From: Gammaproteobacteria bacterium
GTDB taxonomy: Bacteria > Pseudomonadota > Gammaproteobacteria > UBA6429 > Thiohalophilaceae
Reading direction: 5' to 3'
Length of the DNA: 64,000 bases
Assembly (NCBI GenBank): GCA_024275115.1
Contig: JAJRZT010000041.1
Location: forward strand, 1-64,000
The translations under genes and the position numbers were made by a program. Under the pieces are notes generated by a model that was given only the letters and a program-made list of their open reading frames with translations, was not told where the DNA came from and did not search any database. Position 1 is the first letter of the stretch. Each line of letters starts with the position of its first letter. Of this stretch, positions 11,089-20,289 are shown in pieces.

Positions 11089-12357
11089 ATGGATGCGAAA
11101 GTGAACATTCAAACATACATGCAACAACTCGGCGAACAGGCGCGCGCCGCTTCACGTAAGTTAGCGGGCACGACCAGTGGTGCCAAAAATAAAGCCTTAC
11201 TGGCAATGGCCGCAGCCGTTGAGTCACAGCAAGCCGCTTTACTTATTGCCAATAAAAAAGATTTAGAAGCAGGTAAAAAGAGCGGTCTGGACGAAGCACT
11301 GCTTGATCGTTTGGCATTGAACCCTGAGCGTATCAGTGGCATGGCCGAAGGTATCCGCCAAATTGTGGCTTTGGCTGATCCGGTGGGTGAAATTACTGAT
11401 TTAAGTTACCGCGAGTCGGGTATTCAAGTGGGTAAAATGCGCGTGCCACTCGGTGTTATTGGCATTATTTACGAGTCACGCCCAAATGTAACCGCAGATG
11501 CGGCAGTGCTGTGTTTAAAATCAGGTAATGCCGCTATTTTGCGGGGTGGTTCTGAAGCGGCGCACTCCAATCAGGCCATTGCCCAATGTATTCAAACGGG
11601 CTTAAAAGAAGCAGGCTTATCGGTTGACTGTATTCAGGTAATAGAAACAACGGATCGCGAAGCGGTCGGTAAACTCATTACCATGCCAAAATATGTTGAT
11701 GTTATTGTACCTCGTGGTGGCAAAGGGTTAATCGAACGTGTCAGTGCAGAAGCGACGGTGCCAGTTATTAAACACTTACACGGCGTTTGCCATGTTTACA
11801 TTGATGGTAAAGCCGATATGGATAAAGCCCTTGCAGTGGCCTTTAATTCCAAAACGCAGCGTTACGGCACCTGCAATACCATGGAAACTTTACTGGTTGA
11901 TGTCGCTATTGCCGAATCTATATTACCAACGCTTTGTAAAATGTATACCGAAGAAGGTGTTGAGTTGCGCGGTTGTGAAAAAACACAAAAGATTGTTTCA
12001 AATGCGATTGCTGCAACCGATGCGGACTGGGATGAAGAATACCTGGCGCCAATTTTGTCGATACGCATTGTTGATGGACTGGATCAGGCTATCGAGCATT
12101 GTCATCAGCACAGTTCAGGGCATACCGAATCGATAATCACCGAAGATTACAGCAAGGCACGGCGCTTTTTAGCTGAAGTGGATTCCAGCTCGGTGATGGT
12201 GAATACATCGACCCGTTTTGCCGATGGCTTTGAATATGGTCTGGGCGCAGAAATTGGTATCAGTACCGACAAAATACATGTACGCGGCCCGGTGGGGCTT
12301 GAAGGTTTAACATCACAAAAATACATTGTGTTAGGCGATGGCCATATTCGAAAATGA
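11089..12357 (+). CDS. proA: Gamma-glutamyl phosphate reductase ProA
   Basis: NADPH-dependent enzyme of proline synthesis (422 aa) that turns glutamyl-5-phosphate into the semialdehyde. It has the aldehyde-dehydrogenase fold, with the catalytic Cys262 in [12 protein letters not shown] and the signature [14 protein letters not shown]. The [11 protein letters not shown] segment and the GAEIGIST C-terminal motif are also typical. proB is not adjacent. The stop overlaps the nadD start (ATGATAG, 4 bases), so proA and nadD are co-translated, an arrangement common in this group. Confidence 0.97.
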   Translation: MDAKVNIQTYMQQLGEQARAASRKLAGTTSGAKNKALLAMAAAVESQQAALLIANKKDLEAGKKSGLDEALLDRLALNPERISGMAEGIRQIVALADPVGEITDLSYRESGIQVGKMRVPLGVIGIIYESRPNVTADAAVLCLKSGNAAILRGGSEAAHSNQAIAQCIQTGLKEAGLSVDCIQVIETTDREAVGKLITMPKYVDVIVPRGGKGLIERVSAEATVPVIKHLHGVCHVYIDGKADMDKALAVAFNSKTQRYGTCNTMETLLVDVAIAESILPTLCKMYTEEGVELRGCEKTQKIVSNAIAATDADWDEEYLAPILSIRIVDGLDQAIEHCHQHSSGHTESIITEDYSKARRFLAEVDSSSVMVNTSTRFADGFEYGLGAEIGISTDKIHVRGPVGLEGLTSQKYIVLGDGHIRK

Positions 12358-12992
12358 TAGGTATTTTTGGCGGCACGTTTGACCCGGTTCATTATGGGCA
12401 CATCAAACCGGCGCTGGATGTGAAGCAGAGCCTGGGTTTAGAAGAGCTTCGTTTTATACCGTGCTCCATTCCTGCACACCGTGCTGCGCCCATTGCAACA
12501 GCCGAGCAGCGGCTTGATATGCTACATGCCGCTATTGATGAACACGAAAATTGTGTACTGGATGAACGTGAATTAAACCGTCAGGGTGTTTCCTATATGG
12601 TGGACACCTTGCAAAGTCTCCATGATGAGTTAGACGGAAAAAACTTTTGTTTAATTATTGGTATGGATGCTTTTTTGGGTTTAAATCAGTGGCATCAGTG
12701 GCGGCGAATTTTTGAACTGGCAAATTGTGCGGTGACTTACCGGCCAGGGTTTGAATTAAATTTGGCACAGTTGCCAGTTGATTTACTCAATGAAGTTAAG
12801 CTGCGTCAGGTAGAGTCAGTTGAAGCTTTTGTTATAAAACAGCAGGGCGCGATTTTTTTTATGCCCGTTACGCAACTCGATATTTCTGCAACGGATATAC
12901 GTCAAAGTGTAAAATACGAAAAATCCATTGAAGAGTTTGTTCCACCCGCTGTGAATAATGTTATTCAACAGCAGAAAATATATGCAGGTTAG
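12354..12992 (+). CDS. nadD: Nicotinate-nucleotide adenylyltransferase NadD
   Basis: Makes deamido-NAD from nicotinate mononucleotide and ATP (212 aa). The nucleotidyltransferase signature [11 protein letters not shown] sits at 5-15 with the two catalytic His residues, and the ATP-binding [10 protein letters not shown] motif is near the C-terminus. It overlaps proA by 4 bases and is followed 8 bases later by rsfS. The nadD-rsfS-rlmH order is widely conserved. Confidence 0.97.
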   Translation: MIGIFGGTFDPVHYGHIKPALDVKQSLGLEELRFIPCSIPAHRAAPIATAEQRLDMLHAAIDEHENCVLDERELNRQGVSYMVDTLQSLHDELDGKNFCLIIGMDAFLGLNQWHQWRRIFELANCAVTYRPGFELNLAQLPVDLLNEVKLRQVESVEAFVIKQQGAIFFMPVTQLDISATDIRQSVKYEKSIEEFVPPAVNNVIQQQKIYAG

Positions 12993-13000
12993 CTTTAAAT

Positions 13001-13351
13001 ATGAACAGTAAACAGCTTTGTGATTTAACCGTTGATGCGCTGGAAGACATTAAAGCCATTGATGTTAGAGTGCTTGATGTCACCGGACGTTCCAGCGTAA
13101 CCGATATTATGGTTATCGCAACGGGTAATACTACTCGACAGGTAAAATCATTATCAAATAATGTTTTAAAAGAGACAAAAGAAAAGGGTATCCGACCAAT
13201 TGGTGTTGAAGGTGAGCAAGTCGCTGACTGGATTTTAATCGATCTGGGTGATGTGGTGGTGCATATCATGACACCCGATATCCGTGATTTTTATAATCTG
13301 GAAAAACTTTGGGATGAAGACAGCCCCGAGGCAGAAGCCGCTTCTGAATAA
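13001..13351 (+). CDS. rsfS: Ribosome silencing factor RsfS
   Basis: A 116-residue Iojap/RsfS protein that binds L14 on the 50S subunit and blocks subunit joining in slow growth. The conserved LEDIKAIDVRVLDV, GNTTRQVKSL and DLGDVVVHIMTPDIRDFYNLEKLW stretches are all present, and the acidic tail (DEDSPEAEAASE) is typical. It stands between nadD and rlmH, separated from rlmH by the palindromic element at 13369-13478. Confidence 0.96.
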   Translation: MNSKQLCDLTVDALEDIKAIDVRVLDVTGRSSVTDIMVIATGNTTRQVKSLSNNVLKETKEKGIRPIGVEGEQVADWILIDLGDVVVHIMTPDIRDFYNLEKLWDEDSPEAEAASE

Positions 13352-13368
13352 TCTTGTATTTTAAATGA

Positions 13369-13478
13369 TTTTAACCACAACGGGCACGAAGAATACGACG
13401 TGTTTAAATTTGTGTTTAACAAATTTAAATGCATTTTTGACTTTCCGTTGTGTACTTCGTGTCCGTTGTGGTTAGAAA
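13369..13478. repeat. Nested palindromic (MITE-like) element between rsfS and rlmH
   Basis: Two 29-base arms (13372-13400 and 13446-13474) pair with four mismatches; the outer 20 bases (TAACCACAACGG..CACGAAG) have only one, which is a G-U pair in RNA. Inside is a second perfect 11-bp stem, TTTAAATTTGT (13403-13413) with ACAAATTTAAA (13419-13429), around a 5-base loop. The right arm ends four bases before the rlmH ATG. It has no coding capacity. A non-autonomous mobile repeat is the best guess; a folded mRNA element is the alternative. Confidence 0.7.
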
Positions 13479-13946
13479 ATGATCATTCACATTCTCGCCA
13501 TTGGAACCAAAATGCCCTCCTGGGTGACGCAAGGCATTGATGAATATGTGCGCCGCATGCCAAAAGAGTGCCAGGTTAAATTTGTTGAATTGCCTTTAGG
13601 CCAGCGCGCGAAGTCTAAAAATATCAAGCAGGCCATGCAGCAGGAAGAAAAAAGTATTCTTGCGGCCATACCTGACAATGTGCAGATTATTGCGCTGGAA
13701 GTCACCGGGCGAAACTGGTCGACCGAGGTTTTGTCAAACAAAATGCAGGACTGGATGCAATCGGGTAAAGACGTTGCTTTGCTTGTCGGTGGTCCTGATG
13801 GCATGACGCAGGCCTGCCTGAATAAAGCGCAGGAAAAATGGTCTTTATCCAACCTAACCTTGCCACACCCTCTGGTTCGAATTGTTCTTGCAGAGCAGCT
13901 TTATCGCGCTTTGATGGTTATCAAAAATCATCCCTACCATAAATAA
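13479..13946 (+). CDS. rlmH: 23S rRNA (pseudouridine1915-N3)-methyltransferase RlmH
   Basis: A SPOUT methyltransferase of 155 residues that methylates pseudouridine 1915 in helix 69 of 23S rRNA. GGPDG at 104-108 and the C-terminal LPHPLVRIVLAEQLYRA with the final NHPYHK are the family's knot and AdoMet motifs. The ATG lies four bases after a long inverted repeat, and no clear ribosome site is visible; the repeat arm itself forms the leader, so initiation may be weak or structure-dependent. It is followed 10 bases later by maf. Confidence 0.97.
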   Translation: MIIHILAIGTKMPSWVTQGIDEYVRRMPKECQVKFVELPLGQRAKSKNIKQAMQQEEKSILAAIPDNVQIIALEVTGRNWSTEVLSNKMQDWMQSGKDVALLVGGPDGMTQACLNKAQEKWSLSNLTLPHPLVRIVLAEQLYRALMVIKNHPYHK

Positions 13947-13956
13947 AGACATTTGC

Positions 13957-14604
13957 ATGAAGCAGCTTCCGGTTTATCTGGCCTCCCAATCTCCGCGCCG
14001 CCGTGAATTATTAGCACAAATCGGTGTCCGATTTGATGTGCTCGATGTTTTAGTGCCAGAGGAACGCCAACCTGGTGAAGCCCCGTCCGATTATGTGCAG
14101 CGTGTTGCCACTGATAAGGCTCAGGCCGGTATCGCGCTGCTTGAAAAAAATTATTTAGAAGCGAACAAAACAGGCTTAAGTAATTGGCAATCAACGGAAA
14201 AACGCGCCACAATAGAGCTAGTGATAGGGGCGGATACAGCGGTAGTTTGCGATGGCCAAATACTGGGTAAGCCTGAATCTGCAGAGCATGCCGAGTTGAT
14301 ACTCAGCCAGCTTTCGGCAAAAACCCATGAAGTATACACTGGGGTTGCTATTTATGGTTCGCGTATTTTAACAGTAACTTCGCGTACGTTAGTCACATTT
14401 AAGCGCTTAAGTACACAGGAAATTAAAGGTTATATCGCCACAAATGAAGGTGTCGATAAAGCCGGAAGTTATGCGGTACAAGGCCTGGCAGCGATATTTA
14501 TTGAAAATTTACAGGGCAGTTATTCAGGGGTAATGGGTTTACCTTTGTATGAAACAGCCTGTTTATTAGCGCAATCGGGTGTGGATGTCTTATCGGCACA
14601 ATAA
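13957..14604 (+). CDS. maf: Maf-family nucleoside triphosphate pyrophosphatase
   Basis: House-cleaning pyrophosphatase of 215 residues that hydrolyses non-canonical nucleotides such as dTTP/UTP or m7GTP analogues. The S-Q-S-P-R-R-R-E-L-L motif at 9-18 and GADTAVVCDGQILGKP are the phosphate and substrate-binding motifs. A roughly 15-residue insertion (about 65-85, with NYLEANKTGLSNWQSTEKRAT) makes it longer than the usual 190-200. Whether it is YhdE-like (dTTP/UTP) or YceF-like cannot be decided, but its place before rng favours YhdE. Confidence 0.93.
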   Translation: MKQLPVYLASQSPRRRELLAQIGVRFDVLDVLVPEERQPGEAPSDYVQRVATDKAQAGIALLEKNYLEANKTGLSNWQSTEKRATIELVIGADTAVVCDGQILGKPESAEHAELILSQLSAKTHEVYTGVAIYGSRILTVTSRTLVTFKRLSTQEIKGYIATNEGVDKAGSYAVQGLAAIFIENLQGSYSGVMGLPLYETACLLAQSGVDVLSAQ

Positions 14605-14626
14605 AAAATTTAAAGAAGCGGTTCAA

Positions 14627-16126
14627 ATGAGTGAAGAATTATTAATTAACGTGACACCGCAGGAAACGCGGATAGCTTACGTCGAAAACGGCATGTTACA
14701 GGAAGTGCATATTGAGCGTGCTCGACGGCGTGGCTTAGTGGGCAATATTTACAGTGGTAAAGTTTCACGGGTATTACCCGGCATGCAGGCGGCTTTTATC
14801 GATATTGGTTTAGAGCGCACCGCTTTTTTACATGCCTCGGATATTGCAGACAACTATCAACGACTCATTAAAAATAAGGATGACGAAAAGCCAACTGAAG
14901 GTGTTGCCGACATTGCGGATTTACTGGCAGAAGGGCAACAAGTTATTGTTCAGGTCGTTAAAGATCCAATTGGTACAAAAGGTGCTCGGCTAACAACCAA
15001 TATTTCAATACCATCACGCTATCTGGTGCTAATTTCAAACACCGACCATATTGGTATATCGCAAAAGATCGATTCAGATGAAGAACGCCAGCGCTTAAAA
15101 GACATTATCAATAAACATAATGCCGAGCACTCTGAATATAAAAATGGTTATATTGTTCGAACGGTTGCCGAAGGGATTAGCGAAGAAGATATTTGCAAGG
15201 ACATTGTTTTTCTGGAGAAACTGTGGGCAGCGGTTAAAGCCAAATCAACACAAATATCCTCAAAGAAAGTGGTTAATTTATTACACGAAGATTTGCCTTT
15301 AGTGATGCGAACGATGCGTGACCTCGGTGGAACCGATATACAAAAAATACGCATCGACTCCCGTGAAACCTTTAAACGGGTTGAAAAGTTTTCGAAAAAA
15401 TTCATTCCAGAAGTTGCTAACTGCATTGAATACTATCCCGGTGAACGCCCTATTTTTGATTTATACGGTGTGGACGATGAAATTCGCAAGTCACTCGAAC
15501 CTAAAGTACAGCTAAAGTCTGGTGGCTATTTAATTATCGATCAAACCGAAGCGATGACAACCGTCGATGTGAATACCGGTGCCTTTGTTGGCCATCGCAA
15601 TCTTGAAGAAACCATTTTTAAAACTAATCTGGAAGCAACTCAGGCTATTTGTCGTCAGGTTAGGCTTAGAAATCTAGGCGGTATTATTATTATCGACTTT
15701 ATCGATATGGTGGACGAAGAACATAAACGGCAGGTGCTGCGTGGCCTGGAAAAAATGCTCAACAAAGATTCAGAAAAAACCAATATCAGTGAGGTTTCAT
15801 CTTTAGGTCTGGTGCAAATGACGCGAAAGCGAACCCGCGAAAGTCTGGAGCATATTTTATGTGAAACCTGCCCGACCTGTCAGGGACGTGGTTCAATTAT
15901 GACGGTTGAAACAGTTAGTTATGAAATATTTCGTGAAATTTTACGCGAGTCCCGTCAGTTTGACGCGAAAAACTATTTAGTTCTGGCTGCCGAGGCGGTG
16001 GTCGATAATTTACTGGATGATGAATCAAGTGGTGTTGCCGAGCTGGAAGAATTTATAGGTAAGTCGATTCGTTTTCAGATTGAAGCAGAATATGCACAAG
16101 AGCAGTTTGATGTTGTGCCGATGTGA
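14627..16126 (+). CDS. rng: Ribonuclease G
   Basis: RNase E/G endonuclease that trims 16S rRNA 5' ends and helps mRNA decay. From the ATG at 14627 (MSEELLINVTPQETR), which matches known RNase G N-termini, the protein has 499 residues; the upstream TTG/ATG at 14579 would add 16 residues inside maf and is unlikely. An S1 domain covers about 35-130. The catalytic Asp residues are in TTVDVNTG (about 314) and IIIIDFIDMVDEE. The zinc-link CETCPTCQGRG is near 410. It lacks the long degradosome-binding C-terminus of RNase E. It lies between maf and yhdP, the usual order. Confidence 0.96.
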   Translation: MSEELLINVTPQETRIAYVENGMLQEVHIERARRRGLVGNIYSGKVSRVLPGMQAAFIDIGLERTAFLHASDIADNYQRLIKNKDDEKPTEGVADIADLLAEGQQVIVQVVKDPIGTKGARLTTNISIPSRYLVLISNTDHIGISQKIDSDEERQRLKDIINKHNAEHSEYKNGYIVRTVAEGISEEDICKDIVFLEKLWAAVKAKSTQISSKKVVNLLHEDLPLVMRTMRDLGGTDIQKIRIDSRETFKRVEKFSKKFIPEVANCIEYYPGERPIFDLYGVDDEIRKSLEPKVQLKSGGYLIIDQTEAMTTVDVNTGAFVGHRNLEETIFKTNLEATQAICRQVRLRNLGGIIIIDFIDMVDEEHKRQVLRGLEKMLNKDSEKTNISEVSSLGLVQMTRKRTRESLEHILCETCPTCQGRGSIMTVETVSYEIFREILRESRQFDAKNYLVLAAEAVVDNLLDDESSGVAELEEFIGKSIRFQIEAEYAQEQFDVVPM

Positions 16127-16178
16127 TTCCAGCATGGTTTGGTTTCTTAATGCATAGTGGTATCTCCATTAGAGTTTA

Positions 16179-19100
16179 ATGTTAAATAAAATTCGAAATT
16201 TTATTCTGTATATAATTATTGCAACGATAATATTACTTGCAATAGGGCTTTCGGCTGCACGGGTATTTTTACCTGATGTACATAGTTATCGTTCTTATGT
16301 TGAGGAGCAACTGGCCAAAGTGATTGAACGGCCAGTAAAAATAGGTGATCTGGATGCCTTTATGTCAGGGGTTACACCGGTTATTGTTTTTCATGATGTA
16401 AAGCTGATGAGCAAAAAAAATGACCGGGAAATACTGGAAATATCAAAAATAAAAATTGGTTTTTCCTTATGGCGTTCAATAAGAGACGCTAAAATTACCC
16501 CCAGCATTTATACAATTGATGGTGTTGAGCTTGCGATAACAAGAAAGAAAGATGGAAAAATTTTGGTGCAGGATGTTGATGTGGCCGATATTGGTGGTGC
16601 TTTTTCTGATCAAGAACTATCGAGTAACAATGAATTATCTGAATGGCTGTTTAACAGGAGCAGTCTGGTTATTCAGAATAGCAGTATTATATGGCATGAC
16701 AAAAAGCGTCTTACCGAACCTACTCATTTTAAAAATGTAACCCTTAAACTTAAAAATAATCGCAACCGGCATCAGTTTAACGGCGAGTTTATTTTATCGC
16801 AACAGGATAAAAGCAAGCCTAAAAAACTGGCGTTGGCGCTGGATGTTTATGGCGACATGTTGGATCCTGTTAAATGGGTTGGCAAGTTTTATGCTAAGGG
16901 TAAAAATATCAATGCCAGTGAATGGGGCTTTAAACCGGTTATCATGGATGTGATAGTGGAGCAGGGACAGCTGGACTTTGAGTTATGGGGGGAATGGGTT
17001 GCCGGCGAGCTTAACCAGATTTCGGCCGACGTGACTGCAAATGATGTTGTTTTAAAAAGATTAAAAACCAATGCCAGTGCAAATGTTAAATTACTGGGTG
17101 GACTGATAACATGGAATAAGGATCTTGATGATTGGGACTTATCTATTGAAAAACTAAGATTTATTTCTGATAAAGGGGAATGGCCTGAAACAGAAGTTAA
17201 AATTGCACGAAAATATGTAACAGAAACAAAAACTGAAACAATCGAAACGGATATTAAATATTTCCGGGTTGAAGACATTCGTGATTTATTATTGAAAAGT
17301 GGCTACATTGATGATGCGGTATTTAAATATCTGAACAATGCTTCACCTTCGGGTGAAGTTCAGAACATTCATTACCACTTAGTTACTCAGGAAAATGAAA
17401 TAAAAGAATATTCCATTTCAGCCAAAGTCAATAACCTTTCTCTTAACAGCATTGAAAATATACCTGGCTTGCGGGGTGTGTCGGGTGAGTTCTTTAGCAA
17501 TAAAGAATCGGGGCTGCTTAAAATTAATACAAAAAGCGCTGCGTTATCCTATACTGATATTTTACTAAAACCAGTTCACATTGATAATTTAACAGGAAAC
17601 ATAGAGTGGGTTAGAAACAAAACCGGCTGGATTTTTTCCAGCGAAAAAATTAAGGCGAGTAACACAGATGTTTCTGGGGAAATAAGTTTCAATCTGAATA
17701 TTTCTGATCATGGCACTTCACCTTATATTGAATTGCAAGCGAAGATTGACAGAGCCAACGCTAATGTAGTTTTTAAATATTTGCCCAGAGCTATTATGAC
17801 GGGTGATTTTAAGGACTGGATGGAGTCTGCTTTTCTTGCAGGTGAAATTGATAAGGGTGAAATTATTTTACACGGTCGCCTGGATGAATTCCCCTATGCT
17901 GATTATCAGGGTGTTTTTAAAGGTTATTTTACAGCGAAGGGTGTAGAAATAAATTATAAGCCCGGCTGGCCTAATTTACGCCAGGGTGAGGCAGATGTTG
18001 TTTTTACTGGTCAGGGAATCGAACTTGACGTTAAGCATATTGAATTACTAAGTAGTCATGCCAACAATTTCAAGGTAAGTATTGATGATTATTTGCAACC
18101 ATTACTTAAAGCAAAAGCACAGATAAAAAGCAACCTGGATGATATTGCACAATACTCTTCAACTACATTTCTGAAGGAGGCGCGTAACTTTGTTAAGAGT
18201 TCCAAATTCTCTGGGAAAATTAATGTTGATATGCTGCTGGATATCCCTTTATCAGATGAAGTTGAAAAATTATACCCGCTTAATGTTAAAGCAAAGGCTT
18301 TCTTGTTGGGGGCCGATATTTCATTTTCTAATAATAAAATTTATGCAAAGAATATAAGCGGCGAGATTGATTTAACCCAGAACTCGGCGACAGCCTCTGG
18401 TATAAAAGCAAACATTATGGGAGGACAGTCTGTTGTTGATGTTTTTACCCGGCATGAGTTTGGTGGGAACCCCATTCGCCTGGTTATGCAGGGTAATATT
18501 GATATAAGCAAAACAATGCAGCGTTTTGAAATACCGGGGTATGACAAAGTAACAGGCCGAACAGATTGGCAAGGCGTTTTTACACTACAGCATAAACAGG
18601 ACGGTGTGGTGAAAAATCCTTTTCTGCAAGTAACAACCAATATGAAAAATATTGCGATTAACTTACCAACACCAATGAATAAGTCTGCAAAAAAGGTTGT
18701 GCCTACTTATATGACGATTGAAAATATTTCAACTGACACAATGTTATTACATTTGGTGTATGGCGAAGCCATGTCGTATGCAATGGATATTGATTTAAAT
18801 GATACCAGTGCAAGATTACGCCGAGGAGAGTTTCGGTTTAAGACAAAAAGCGCAACTATTCCTGATAATGAAATATTATTATTAACAGGAAGTTTATGGG
18901 ATTTCTCTATGGGTGACTGGCTGGATGCACTGGAGCCTACTAGCAAAAACAATAAAAAAAGTTTTCTTGGCGTTCCTGTCAAAGTCGATATGGATATTTT
19001 GCATCTGGTGAAAGCAAAAAATCAGAAGCCGCGTGAACCTTCTGACCCACGTGAATTACCTGTATTTGAAGGTGAAGTCGGACAACTGGAATATGATACT

Positions 19101-19907
19101 TTTCAATATGGTAAAGCTTATTTTAAAACAAGTCGTAAGAAGGATGGTTTAAGCCTGGATAAATTTACCATTACTTCTCCGCATGTTGATGTTGAAGGTA
19201 AGGCTTACTGGCACTATCGCCCGAACAAACAATTTACTGATGTGACGATGACACTGACATCGGATAATTTCGGGGAGTTATTAACAAGTTTGGGGTTTAA
19301 CTCGACCATTGAAAATGGTAAGGCAAATTTTTCTGGTGATTTTAACTGGAATGGGGGCTTGGGTGATTTTGACTGGGGAACCTTAAATGGCGTTGTTACT
19401 ATGGATATTACTAACGGTGTGTTTACAAAAGTAGATCCTGGTGCGGGACGAATGTTAGGTTTACTGAGTATTGAATCTTTACCTGGAATGATTTTTAGTG
19501 GTGATGCATTTAAAAGTGGTTTTAACTTTGATCGAATAGTGGGCAATTATAACATTAGTGATGGTAATGCTATTACGGATGATATCAGCATTGCTGGCCC
19601 CGCTGCCTATGTGCTTGTAACCGGGCGTACCGGTATTGTTGTGCAAGATTTCGATCATTATGTCACGGTTGTACCTAATGTAAGTGGTACACTTCCTTTA
19701 ACCAGTGGTGCTATTTTTGGCCCGCAGGTGGGTGCGGTTGTTTATTTCTTTAAAAAGTTATTTGGTGCGGGAATTGATGAGTCGTCAAAACGTATTTACC
19801 ATTTAACGGGCAGTTGGACAAACCCGGAAATACAACGAATCGATAAAAATGAAGGTAAGCCTGCTGAAAATAAAGCAGCCACTGATGAGAGCGATGAAGA
19901 TTTTTAG
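16179..19907 (+). CDS. yhdP: AsmA-like inter-membrane phospholipid transport protein YhdP
   Basis: A 1242-residue protein with one N-terminal membrane helix (about 8-28) and a long periplasmic body rich in short beta strands, matching the YhdP/TIGR02099 family (DUF3971 region plus AsmA-like C-terminus near 1050-1200: a GVFTKVDPGAGRMLGLLSIESLP-type stretch). Family members form a hydrophobic groove bridging inner and outer membranes and carry phospholipids outward, together with TamB and YdbH. Downstream of rng, as in E. coli. Its stop overlaps the start of a small exported protein. Confidence 0.93.
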   Translation: MLNKIRNFILYIIIATIILLAIGLSAARVFLPDVHSYRSYVEEQLAKVIERPVKIGDLDAFMSGVTPVIVFHDVKLMSKKNDREILEISKIKIGFSLWRSIRDAKITPSIYTIDGVELAITRKKDGKILVQDVDVADIGGAFSDQELSSNNELSEWLFNRSSLVIQNSSIIWHDKKRLTEPTHFKNVTLKLKNNRNRHQFNGEFILSQQDKSKPKKLALALDVYGDMLDPVKWVGKFYAKGKNINASEWGFKPVIMDVIVEQGQLDFELWGEWVAGELNQISADVTANDVVLKRLKTNASANVKLLGGLITWNKDLDDWDLSIEKLRFISDKGEWPETEVKIARKYVTETKTETIETDIKYFRVEDIRDLLLKSGYIDDAVFKYLNNASPSGEVQNIHYHLVTQENEIKEYSISAKVNNLSLNSIENIPGLRGVSGEFFSNKESGLLKINTKSAALSYTDILLKPVHIDNLTGNIEWVRNKTGWIFSSEKIKASNTDVSGEISFNLNISDHGTSPYIELQAKIDRANANVVFKYLPRAIMTGDFKDWMESAFLAGEIDKGEIILHGRLDEFPYADYQGVFKGYFTAKGVEINYKPGWPNLRQGEADVVFTGQGIELDVKHIELLSSHANNFKVSIDDYLQPLLKAKAQIKSNLDDIAQYSSTTFLKEARNFVKSSKFSGKINVDMLLDIPLSDEVEKLYPLNVKAKAFLLGADISFSNNKIYAKNISGEIDLTQNSATASGIKANIMGGQSVVDVFTRHEFGGNPIRLVMQGNIDISKTMQRFEIPGYDKVTGRTDWQGVFTLQHKQDGVVKNPFLQVTTNMKNIAINLPTPMNKSAKKVVPTYMTIENISTDTMLLHLVYGEAMSYAMDIDLNDTSARLRRGEFRFKTKSATIPDNEILLLTGSLWDFSMGDWLDALEPTSKNNKKSFLGVPVKVDMDILHLVKAKNQKPREPSDPRELPVFEGEVGQLEYDTFQYGKAYFKTSRKKDGLSLDKFTITSPHVDVEGKAYWHYRPNKQFTDVTMTLTSDNFGELLTSLGFNSTIENGKANFSGDFNWNGGLGDFDWGTLNGVVTMDITNGVFTKVDPGAGRMLGLLSIESLPGMIFSGDAFKSGFNFDRIVGNYNISDGNAITDDISIAGPAAYVLVTGRTGIVVQDFDHYVTVVPNVSGTLPLTSGAIFGPQVGAVVYFFKKLFGAGIDESSKRIYHLTGSWTNPEIQRIDKNEGKPAENKAATDESDEDF

Positions 19908-20271
19908 ACAATTTAAACAGTATCAGATACTAGTGCTGCTATTTATGCTCATGCCTGTTGGACCCACACTGGCAGTGGTAAAAGACAAGCCTGTTCATTT
20001 TGTATTAACACAGCAACAATGGTCGGTACCAAGAACGGCAGAATCTGTTTTAGGTATGCCGGCTATTCATAATGTAATGAAAAAATTAGCAGATAAAAGT
20101 GACTATGTACTACATATACGTTATCCCGGTGGTGAAGTAGGCATGTTGTGGGCTTCAGAATTAAATGGTTGGTTAGTTTCTTTAGGCCTGGCCTCAAGCT
20201 CTATTGAGCTTCAGCCAGGTAGTTTGAATGTGCAGGAAATTGAACTGAGCATCAATAAAATTGTATACTAA
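19894..20271 (+). CDS. Small exported protein of unknown function, coupled to yhdP
   Basis: About 125 residues, starting at the ATG 19894 (or 19885) inside the end of yhdP in another frame, so it is translationally coupled. Residues 1-30 form a signal peptide (basic MKIFRQFKQY, then a hydrophobic LVLLFMLMPVG core). The mature part has a conserved-looking core with HFVLTQQQWSVPRTAES, IRYPGGEVGMLWASEL and GWLVSLGLASSSIEL. It resembles no family I can name. The position between yhdP and a nitrilase gene hints at an envelope role, which is only contextual. Confidence 0.75.
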   Translation: MKIFRQFKQYQILVLLFMLMPVGPTLAVVKDKPVHFVLTQQQWSVPRTAESVLGMPAIHNVMKKLADKSDYVLHIRYPGGEVGMLWASELNGWLVSLGLASSSIELQPGSLNVQEIELSINKIVY

Positions 20272-20289
20272 TCGAAACAGGAAAAAATA

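Noticed and set aside
14579-14626. RNase G start at 14579
   Set aside because: It overlaps maf and adds 16 residues not seen in RNase G; MSEELLINVTP at 14627 matches the family.
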